In this document: positions 7,119 to 12,841 of the stretch, piece by piece
Layout: each line of letters starts with the position of its first letter
Position numbering within the stretch: position 1 is the stretch's first letter
DNA from: Bacteroidota bacterium
GTDB taxonomy: Bacteria > Bacteroidota > Bacteroidia > Bacteroidales > Dysgonomonadaceae
Assembly: GCA_023418255.1 (NCBI GenBank)
Contig: JAEZZZ010000021.1
Location: 1 to 12,841 of the forward strand
Direction of reading: 5' to 3'
DNA length: 12,841 nucleotides
Made by a program: the position numbers and the translations under genes
Notes under the pieces: model-generated
Databases searched by the model: none
What the model was told of the DNA's origin: nothing
What the model saw: the letters and a program-made list of their open reading frames with translations, nothing else

Positions 7119-7994
7119 ATGAACTATATGAACACAGCATCAAAATACAAGGAAGCACTCGAAAAGCATCCGTTTGCCCTCACCAACGCGCAAGTAACGG
7201 AAAAAGCGAATAAAATTATCGTGGATAAATTCGACGAAAACAACACGCAAGAGGTGTACAGAAAGCTGTACAGCTGCATCGATTTGACTACGCTCAACAC
7301 CACCGACACCAAAGACGACGTGTGGAAATTTACCGAAAAAGTGAATGCCTTCGAGGGGTCAAATCCCGAAATTGAAAACGTGGCGGCTATTTGTGTCTAT
7401 CCCAACTTCGCACACACCGTAAAAGAGGCTTTAACCGCCGATGTCAGGATTGCGTGCGTGTCAGCGGGATTTCCCACTTCACAGACATTTACCGAAGTAA
7501 AAATCGCTGAAGCGGCGCTCGCCGTCGCCGAAGGCGCCGACGAGATCGACGTGGTAATCAACGTCGGATTATTTTTAAATGAAGAATATGAAGAGATGTG
7601 CGAAGAATTGGCGGAAATCAAACACGCATGCCGCGAAGCCTGCCTTAAAGTGATTTTGGAAACCGGAGCGCTAAAAGATGTGGAAAAGATACATCGCGCA
7701 TCCATTTTATCCATTTATTCCGGGGCCGATTTCCTAAAAACATCCACCGGCAAAGTATATGAAGGTGCTACGCTCGAAGCCGCTTACACCATGTGCAACG
7801 CCATCAAATTGTATTACAAAAAAACCGGCACAAAAATCGGGTTTAAAGTGTCAGGCGGTGTTTCTTCCACAGAAGATGCCGTAAAATATTATACACTTGT
7901 AAAAGAAATATTAGGCGATGAATGGTGTAACAATTCACTGTTCCGCATCGGCGCAAGCCGTTTGGCTAGCGCACTACTGAAAGCGATAAAGTAA
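7119..7994 (+). CDS. deoC: Deoxyribose-phosphate aldolase
   Basis: DeoC cleaves 2-deoxyribose 5-phosphate to glyceraldehyde 3-phosphate and acetaldehyde in deoxynucleoside breakdown. It is a class I aldolase TIM barrel. Visible catalytic residues are Asp144 in EIDVVINVG, the Schiff-base Lys207 in GADFLKTSTG, and Lys243 in GFKVSGGVS. The length is 291 residues, longer than the roughly 220-260 of most bacterial DeoC proteins because of an N-terminal helical segment and a loop near 60-85. The start could also be the ATG at 7128, three codons later; neither has a distinct ribosome binding site. It is the last gene of the block that begins at the ATPase or dtd, and no convincing intrinsic terminator follows it. 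Confidence 0.95.
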   Translation: MNYMNTASKYKEALEKHPFALTNAQVTEKANKIIVDKFDENNTQEVYRKLYSCIDLTTLNTTDTKDDVWKFTEKVNAFEGSNPEIENVAAICVYPNFAHTVKEALTADVRIACVSAGFPTSQTFTEVKIAEAALAVAEGADEIDVVINVGLFLNEEYEEMCEELAEIKHACREACLKVILETGALKDVEKIHRASILSIYSGADFLKTSTGKVYEGATLEAAYTMCNAIKLYYKKTGTKIGFKVSGGVSSTEDAVKYYTLVKEILGDEWCNNSLFRIGASRLASALLKAIK

Positions 7995-8008
7995 ACTATT
8001 CGAAAATA

Positions 8009-8023
8009 TACGTTTAAAACGTA
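8009..8023. repeat. 15-base palindrome downstream of deoC
   Basis: TACGTTTAAAACGTA is a perfect palindrome around one central base. It has no loop room or T tract and so is more like a protein binding site than a terminator. It lies 15 bases after deoC and about 178 bases before the beta-galactosidase start. Confidence 0.4.
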
Positions 8024-8110
8024 AGAAAATGTTGTCCATAAGAGTGTAAATATCTACAAATCCGATTAAAACAGATTCCTCTCTACACTCGAAATAACAT
8101 CGCAATATTT

Positions 8111-8144
8111 GCTGAAAAGCTGAACGCTGATACCCGACAGCTGA
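8111..8144. promoter_or_regulatory. Cluster of four GCTGA repeats upstream of the beta-galactosidase gene
   Basis: GCTGA occurs at 8111, 8119, 8126 and 8140, all on the plus strand, inside the 206-base deoC-lacZ gap. The rest of that gap holds the palindrome at 8009-8023, a 7-bp inverted repeat (GAGTGTA 8042-8048 with TACACTC 8084-8090) and a very AT-rich stretch at 8150-8190. I cannot place a consensus promoter. A regulator binding role is a guess. Confidence 0.25.
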
Positions 8145-8200
8145 TTGCATCATATCTATGTATATAAATATTTAAGATAATATATAAATTAACCAACAAA

Positions 8201-11200
8201 ATGAAAACTAATCTTTTAGCAATTGCGTGTGCGCTTTCGATAGGCTTTTTTACGAGTGCATCCGCACAAAACGAAAAATCATTGCCTTACTGGCAAGATG
8301 TGAAAACTGTCGCCGTAAACAAGGAATATCCACGCACCGAATTTATGAGTTTCGAAAGCGAACAAGAAGCCCTAAACACCAAGTTTGAAAAGAGCAAATA
8401 TTATCAATCGCTCAACGGAACATGGAAATTTTATTTCGTGGACGGTTACAAACAACTTCCGGCAAATATCACAGACCCGGCAACTTCCACTGCAAGCTGG
8501 AAAAATATTACCGTACCCGGCAACTGGGAAGTGCAAGGATTCGGTACCGCCATTTACACCAACCACGGATACGAATTTAAACCGCGAAATCCGCAACCCC
8601 CTACCCTGCCGGAACTCAATCCTGTAGGCGTTTACCGTCGCGATATCGACATTCCGAAAGCGTGGATGCAGCGCGATGTGTTTCTCAACATCGGCGGTGC
8701 AAAATCCGGCGTATATGTCTATATCAATGGTAAAGAAGTGGGATACAGCGAAGATTCCAAAAACGCGGCGGAATTTCGCATCAATCCCTATATAAAAGAA
8801 GGAAAAAATACGCTCGTATTGAAAATTTTCCGCTGGTCAACAGGCTCATACCTAGAATGCCAGGACTTTTGGCGCATCAGCGGTATAGAACGCGATGTAT
8901 ATCTGTGGTCACAACCCAAAACGCACATTCGCGATTTCGCGGTAACAGCATCCCTGGATGACAATTATAAGGATGGCGTTTTCGGATTGAAAACTATGCT
9001 TAAAAACAACGATAAAACCGACAAAACCATCGAAATCAGCTATCGCTTGATAGATAAAGGCGGAAACAACGTGGCAGCTGAAAGTCAAAAAACAACATTG
9101 AAAGCAAACCAAGAAAAAACAATCACTTTCGCCCGAACCATAACCAATCCTCTGAAATGGACAGCCGAAACGCCCAATCTATATAAGCTCATTATCAGCA
9201 GCAAAATAGAGGGCAAAATAGCGGAAGCAATCCCCTACTCTGTCGGATTTCGTCGCATCGAAATAAAACCCGTAAAATCCGCCAAACGCACCGACAATCT
9301 GTTGCTCGTAAACGGACAACCCATCAAACTGAAAGGCGTAAATATCCACGAACACAACCCCGCCACCGGACATTATGTAACGGAAGATTTGATGAAAAAA
9401 GATTTCGCGTTGATGAAACAAAACAATATCAATACCGTGCGCCTAAGTCACTATCCGCAAAGCAGACGTTTTTATGAATTGTGCAGCGAATATGGACTGT
9501 ATGTGTATGATGAAGCCAATATCGAGTCGCACGGGATGTATTATGATTTGCGCAAAGGGGGAACGCTTGGCAACAACCCCGAATGGCTGACAGCGCACCT
9601 CGACAGAACAATAAATATGTTTGAAAGAAATAAAAATCATCCCTCATTGACATTCTGGTCGCTCGGAAACGAAGCCGGAAACGGATACAATTTCTATAAA
9701 ACATATCTCTGGCTAAAACAGGCCGACAACAACATCATGAAACGCCCGGTAAACTACGAGCGCGCCCTTAGGGAATGGAACTCCGACATGTACGTGCCGC
9801 AATATCCAAGCGCCGCATGGCTCGAAGAAATCGGGAAAAACGGAAGCGACCGTCCCGTAGTACCATCGGAATATTCGCACGCCATGGGAAACTCAAACGG
9901 AAATCTCGCCCTGCAATGGCAAGCCATTTATGAATACCCCAATCTGCAAGGCGGATACATTTGGGATTGGATTGACCAAGGCATCGACGCCACCGACGAA
10001 AAAGGCGTGCATTATTGGACGTATGGCGGCGATTATGGAAAAGACACCCCCAGTGACGGCAATTTCCTTTGCAATGGCATTGTCAATCCGGACCGTAGCC
10101 CCCAACCCGCCATGGCAGAAGTAAAATATGTGCATCAAGATTTTGCCTTTGAAGCTGTGGATGTACAAAAAGGAATATTTGCCGTTAAAAACAGGCACTA
10201 TTTCATCAATAGCGATGATTATGCGTTCAGATACACCATTCAGCGCAACGGAAAAACGATTGCACAAGGTGCGCTTCCCATTCAATTGAATGCGCAAGAG
10301 AGCAAAAACATTACCATTGAATATCCCTCGATGCCACAATCGGCAGAACATTTCATCAACTTTGAAGTGCGCATGAAAAAAGCGACATCGCTTCTTCCGG
10401 ACAATCATATCGTGGCAACCGAACAATTTGCACTGCCCGCGAAAAGTGAAAAAATGGTATATAAACCTACCACAGCCCCGGCGTTGAAAATCGACGAAAA
10501 CGGCGATAATATAAGCGTTTCCTCTTCGATAGTGCACTTCGCATTCGATAAAAAAACCGGAATGGTCACCTCTTATAAGGTACACGGAACCGAATATTTC
10601 GATAAAGGATTTGGCATTCAGCCCAACTTCTGGCGCGCGCCAAACGATAACGACTACGGAAACGGTATGCCCTATCGATTGCAAGTGTGGAAACAGTCAA
10701 GCAAAAACTTCAATGTAACCGACATCGCCACGCGCAAAGATGGCAATAATGCCGCCATTGACGTAACCTATTTGCTTGCTGCCGGCAATGCCTATGTGGT
10801 AAAATACACCGTTATGCCGGAAGGCATTGTGAAAGTGGATATCGATTTCACATCCACCGATAGCGAAGAAACAACAGTGGGCATGTCTGAAGCGGCACAA
10901 AAAGCCACTTTTTCACCTGAAGCCAAAGCAGCGCGTAAAGCTTCGTCAAAACTGGTAGTACCGCGTATTGGCGTCCGCTTCCGTATGCCGAAAGCGATGA
11001 ATAAGGTACAATATTTCGGACGCGGTCCCGGCGAAAATTATATCGACAGAGCCGCCGGCTCACACGTCGGATTATATACCACCACCGCCGAAGCCATGTA
11101 TTATCCGTATGTGCGTCCGCAAGAAAACGGCCATCGCACCGACACGCGTTGGGTAGCGCTCACGAACAACAATCGCGGATTGCTCGTTGTCGCCGATAAA

Positions 11201-11554
11201 ACTATCGGGTTCAACGCGTTGCGCAACAGCATCGAAGATTTTGATTCGGAAGAAGCCACCTCACGTCCCTATCAATGGAACAACTTTACACCGGATGAAA
11301 TTGCAAATCGCAACGATGCTGATGCCAAAAACCGCAAGCCGCGCCAAACTCATATCAACGACATTCAGCCGCGCGATTATGTGGAAGTGTGCATCGATAT
11401 GCGTCAACAAGGTGTTGCCGGATACAACAGCTGGGGCGACCGCCCATTGCCGCGATATAGCATTCCCGCCAATCAAAATTACTCGTGGGGATTTACCCTC
11501 GTTCCGGTGCAAAGCGCGCAAGAAACATTGCAGAAATCGGTGTTGAAATATTGA
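8201..11554 (+). CDS. lacZ: Secreted glycoside hydrolase family 2 beta-galactosidase
   Basis: The 1117-residue protein has the five-domain LacZ architecture plus a signal peptide: MKTNLLAIACALSIGFFTSASAQ, with likely cleavage after Ala22. No proper lipobox precedes Cys10. In order: N-terminal sugar-binding jelly roll (about 50-240), Ig-like domain (about 240-350), catalytic TIM barrel (about 355-650), a second Ig-like domain and a C-terminal beta-galactosidase small-chain domain (about 790-1105) ending YNSWGDRPLPRY. The acid/base is Glu491 (SLGNEAG) and the nucleophile is Glu557 (PSEYSHAMGNS), equivalent to Glu461 and Glu537 of E. coli. RLSHYPQ and YDEANIESHGM are also intact. It should act in the periplasm or on the outer surface on beta-galactosides. 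There is no SusC/SusD pair, sulfatase or regulator beside it in this window. It stands alone and ends at a strong terminator. Confidence 0.95.
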   Translation: MKTNLLAIACALSIGFFTSASAQNEKSLPYWQDVKTVAVNKEYPRTEFMSFESEQEALNTKFEKSKYYQSLNGTWKFYFVDGYKQLPANITDPATSTASWKNITVPGNWEVQGFGTAIYTNHGYEFKPRNPQPPTLPELNPVGVYRRDIDIPKAWMQRDVFLNIGGAKSGVYVYINGKEVGYSEDSKNAAEFRINPYIKEGKNTLVLKIFRWSTGSYLECQDFWRISGIERDVYLWSQPKTHIRDFAVTASLDDNYKDGVFGLKTMLKNNDKTDKTIEISYRLIDKGGNNVAAESQKTTLKANQEKTITFARTITNPLKWTAETPNLYKLIISSKIEGKIAEAIPYSVGFRRIEIKPVKSAKRTDNLLLVNGQPIKLKGVNIHEHNPATGHYVTEDLMKKDFALMKQNNINTVRLSHYPQSRRFYELCSEYGLYVYDEANIESHGMYYDLRKGGTLGNNPEWLTAHLDRTINMFERNKNHPSLTFWSLGNEAGNGYNFYKTYLWLKQADNNIMKRPVNYERALREWNSDMYVPQYPSAAWLEEIGKNGSDRPVVPSEYSHAMGNSNGNLALQWQAIYEYPNLQGGYIWDWIDQGIDATDEKGVHYWTYGGDYGKDTPSDGNFLCNGIVNPDRSPQPAMAEVKYVHQDFAFEAVDVQKGIFAVKNRHYFINSDDYAFRYTIQRNGKTIAQGALPIQLNAQESKNITIEYPSMPQSAEHFINFEVRMKKATSLLPDNHIVATEQFALPAKSEKMVYKPTTAPALKIDENGDNISVSSSIVHFAFDKKTGMVTSYKVHGTEYFDKGFGIQPNFWRAPNDNDYGNGMPYRLQVWKQSSKNFNVTDIATRKDGNNAAIDVTYLLAAGNAYVVKYTVMPEGIVKVDIDFTSTDSEETTVGMSEAAQKATFSPEAKAARKASSKLVVPRIGVRFRMPKAMNKVQYFGRGPGENYIDRAAGSHVGLYTTTAEAMYYPYVRPQENGHRTDTRWVALTNNNRGLLVVADKTIGFNALRNSIEDFDSEEATSRPYQWNNFTPDEIANRNDADAKNRKPRQTHINDIQPRDYVEVCIDMRQQGVAGYNSWGDRPLPRYSIPANQNYSWGFTLVPVQSAQETLQKSVLKY

Positions 11555-11580
11555 TGTAAACCTACATATTTTAAATCGAG

Positions 11581-11614
11581 AGAGGATATTTCCGTCCGGA
11601 AATATCCTCTTTTT
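11581..11614 (+). terminator. Strong intrinsic terminator after the beta-galactosidase gene
   Basis: AGAGGATATTTCC (11581-11593) pairs perfectly with GGAAATATCCTCT (11598-11610) around a 4-base loop, and a run of T follows to 11614. It sits 26 bases after the stop codon. Confidence 0.92.
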
Positions 11615-11732
11615 ATAATAATTGTCTATTCGTGTGCTGAAAATTTCCGCGGGAAAAAGAGTGTAAAGCGGACAGTGAAATTTATGTTTTGCAACACATT
11701 CCATTTTTTATAATATACACACGCCGAAAGCC

Positions 11733-11745
11733 GCCATTCTGTCAG
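11733..11745 (+). promoter_or_regulatory. First copy of a 13-base motif upstream of hsp20
   Basis: GCCATTCTGTCAG, repeated with one change at 11785-11797. The two copies begin 52 bases apart, close to five helical turns, and both are in the same orientation. Each is followed by an A-rich run. A pair of phased sites ahead of a heat shock gene suggests regulator binding. Confidence 0.4.
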
Positions 11746-11782
11746 GAAAATTCTAAAAAAACAGCAATAAAATAGACAACAA

Positions 11783-11807
11783 ACGCCATTTTGTCAGAAA
11801 ACGGCGT
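11783..11807 (+). promoter_or_regulatory. Second motif copy within a hairpin upstream of hsp20
   Basis: GCCATTTTGTCAG (11785-11797) is the second motif copy. It also lies in a hairpin: ACGCC (11783-11787) pairs with GGCGT (11803-11807), then one A-C mismatch, then TTTT (11789-11792) with AAAA (11798-11801), leaving the loop GTCAG. The gap 11555-11907 otherwise holds the terminator above and AT-rich DNA. I cannot place the hsp20 promoter with confidence; TGAATTTG at 11855-11862 is the nearest approach to a -7 box. Confidence 0.4.
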
Positions 11808-11907
11808 GGTTTTATAAAAAAACCGTATCGGCATATTTTTTGAAATATAGTTATTGAATTTGATAAAAAAGCAAATAACAATACTAAAAAAAGAAAGGAT
11901 TATAATT

Positions 11908-12339
11908 ATGTTACCAATCAGACAAACAAGAACGTGGTTGCCGAATATTTTCAACGATTTTTTTGGCAACGAATGGATGGAAAATGTATCGAAAAGTTCC
12001 ACTCCGGCTGTGAATATTTTGGAAAAAGAAAATGAATTTCAAGTAGAAGTTGCCGCGCCCGGCATGACAAAAGAAGATGTCAATCTGCGTCTTGACGAGG
12101 ACAACAATCTGTTGATTTCATTAGAAAAGAAAGTTGAAAAGGAAGAAAAAGACGAAGATTCATGCTATCTGCGACGCGAATTCTCGTACACTAATTTCCA
12201 AAGACGCATGATTTTACCCGAAAACGTGGAACGCGATGCCATCTCGGCAAAAGTGAAAGACGGGGTATTATGCATCGTGATACCAAAACGTCACGAGGAA
12301 GAAGAGCCGAAGAAAGAAAAGATTATTGAGATACAATAA
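11908..12339 (+). CDS. Small heat shock protein (Hsp20 / alpha-crystallin family)
   Basis: Small heat shock proteins are ATP-independent chaperones that form oligomers and hold unfolding proteins in the cytosol. From the ATG at 11908 the protein has 143 residues, the usual length. It has a short N-terminal arm (LPNIFNDFFGNEW), an alpha-crystallin domain (about 30-130) starting PAVNILEKENEFQVEVAAPGM with KEDVNL, RREFSYTNFQRRMILPENV and DGVLCIVIPK, and a C-terminal tail with the IEI form of the IxI oligomer motif as the last residues. The frame is open upstream to 11854, but AAGAAAGGAT lies just before 11908 and the extra residues (MNLIKKQITILKK) are not typical of the family, so 11908 is preferred. 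It is a single-gene unit with motif repeats upstream and a terminator downstream. Confidence 0.94.
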   Translation: MLPIRQTRTWLPNIFNDFFGNEWMENVSKSSTPAVNILEKENEFQVEVAAPGMTKEDVNLRLDEDNNLLISLEKKVEKEEKDEDSCYLRREFSYTNFQRRMILPENVERDAISAKVKDGVLCIVIPKRHEEEEPKKEKIIEIQ

Positions 12340-12353
12340 ATCTCAGGTTATCG

Positions 12354-12395
12354 CACAAAGAAAGCGCGGATCAGACGATGCGCGCTTTTGTTGTG
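12354..12395 (+). terminator. Intrinsic terminator after hsp20
   Basis: AAAGCGCG (12361-12368) pairs with CGCGCTTT (12381-12388) around a 12-base loop. CACAA (12354-12358) and TTGTG (12391-12395) extend the stem across a 2x2 internal loop. It begins 15 bases after the hsp20 stop. The T run is short (four), so termination may be moderate. Confidence 0.7.
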
Positions 12396-12555
12396 TAAGG
12401 ACAAGGGAGATATCAGTGTCTCAATTTTTAAAAGCCCAACCAAACATGTGCCCCCATCCATTGACTTGAAAGCCTCTACTGAAAAAACAATCCGAACGCG
12501 ATAATAAGCACATCATTGGTTTTCCCATTAAGAGAACACTTTTTTGAACCACGGT

Positions 12556-12572
12556 GCGAAACCTTTGCACGG
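12556..12572. mobile_element. Possible left end of the IS5-like element
   Basis: GCGAAACCTTTGCACGG resembles the GAGACCTTTGCA-type termini I recall for Bacteroidetes IS5-family elements. It lies about 150 bases before the transposase start, a normal distance. The right end is outside the window, so neither the inverted repeat nor a target duplication can be verified. The adjoining GTGC (12554-12557) and GCAC (12567-12570) make a small inverted repeat. In the gene-free stretch 12396-12705 there is otherwise only AT-rich DNA and some short open frames on the minus strand. Confidence 0.35.
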
Positions 12573-12705
12573 TATTTCTCTATCTGTTGGACCAATAAAT
12601 GCCGTATTTTAGGCAAGAGGAAGAAATAAATTCAATACAATAAAAAAAGGAAAAACTATTTTTATTTTATTTGTCTGTTTTATTTATATTCAGCACCTTT
12701 ACATA

Positions 12706-12841
12706 ATGAAACGACATAAAAACAAACATAAGACAATGAACTTTTCCACACCATTTATGGAGCGCTCCACCCGTTCCTCAAAATTTTACGCTCAAATAAA
12801 TCTTTTGATTGATTGGACAAAAATAGAAACCCTCATCAACC
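12706..12841 (+). CDS. IS5-family transposase, N-terminal part cut by the window edge
   Basis: The ATG at 12706 opens 45 codons that run off the window. After a basic start (MKRHKNKHKTMNF) comes FMERSTRSSKFYAQ, then INLLIDWTKIETLIN. This matches from memory the N-terminal segment of IS5-family transposases of Porphyromonas and Bacteroides, where a short lead is followed by a helix and then LIDW-x(2)-I-x-x-LIN. That segment (the DUF772-like N-terminal region) precedes the DDE catalytic domain, which lies outside the window. ATG codons at 12706 and 12736 are both possible starts. Whether the gene is intact cannot be judged here. Confidence 0.7.
   Translation, partial: MKRHKNKHKTMNFSTPFMERSTRSSKFYAQINLLIDWTKIETLIN

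Noticed and set aside
9893..10684. 263-codon open frame on the minus strand inside the beta-galactosidase gene
   Set aside because: It lies fully antisense to a region with clear GH2 domain motifs, has no family signature I recognise, and is rich in Phe, Ile and Arg as expected for a shadow of the coding strand.
11644..11656. Small palindrome around CCGCGG after the beta-galactosidase terminator
   Set aside because: The arms are offset by one base and very short, with no neighbouring signal; most likely chance.
11261..11704. 147-codon minus-strand frame over the end of the beta-galactosidase gene
   Set aside because: It crosses the strong terminator hairpin and the coding strand of the small-chain domain, and has no recognisable motif.
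11854..11907. Longer hsp20 start at 11854
   Set aside because: The extra lysine-rich residues are not typical of the family and the ATG at 11908 has a purine-rich AAGAAAGGAT just before it.
12734..12742. DnaA-box-like TTTTCCACA
   Set aside because: It is a single imperfect match inside the transposase gene with no cluster of boxes nearby, so it does not mark an origin.
1..12841. CRISPR arrays, tRNA or rRNA genes, riboswitches
   Set aside because: No regularly spaced direct repeats, no cloverleaf or rRNA-like segment and no known aptamer core were seen in any intergenic region.

Overview
The window is about 12.8 kb of a Bacteroidetes chromosome, most likely order Bacteroidales. Supporting signs are the TATCTTTG type -7 promoter boxes upstream of three genes, the near absence of Shine-Dalgarno sequences, the AT-rich intergenic DNA, the protein styles (stand-alone archaeal-type ATPase, large secreted GH2 beta-galactosidase) and the gene order mnmG-apt-uvrC...dtd-mazG-deoC. 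I recall that order from Bacteroides relatives but could not check it here. All complete genes lie on the + strand.

Layout. 1-346 is a broken left edge. It holds a minus-strand reading frame that runs off the window and, 11 bases from its start codon, the C-terminal stub of an endonuclease/exonuclease/phosphatase protein with its SDH motif but nothing upstream. 347-539 is the mnmG promoter region. 540-7994 is a housekeeping block: mnmG (tRNA wobble uridine modification), apt (adenine salvage), uvrC (excision repair), a stand-alone AAA-type ATPase, dtd (D-aminoacyl-tRNA deacylase), a MazG-like nucleotide pyrophosphohydrolase and deoC (deoxyribose-phosphate aldolase). The mnmG-apt gap carries a full match to the chromosomal parS (ParB binding) consensus, which suggests an origin-proximal position.

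7995-11614 is a monocistronic secreted beta-galactosidase with its own leader and a strong terminator, without SusC/SusD partners in view. 11615-12395 is a small heat shock protein gene preceded by two copies of a 13-base motif and followed by a terminator. 12396-12841 leads into the 5' end of an IS5-like transposase gene cut by the window edge.

How the genes relate: most of the core block serves translation quality and nucleotide maintenance. The exception is the ATPase, which sits between uvrC and dtd behind a hairpin and a separate promoter box and looks like an accessory gene inserted in a conserved operon. No complete new multi-gene system is visible. The points most worth following are the parS site, the inserted ATPase with its operator-like hairpin, the paired motif upstream of hsp20, and the two disrupted window edges.
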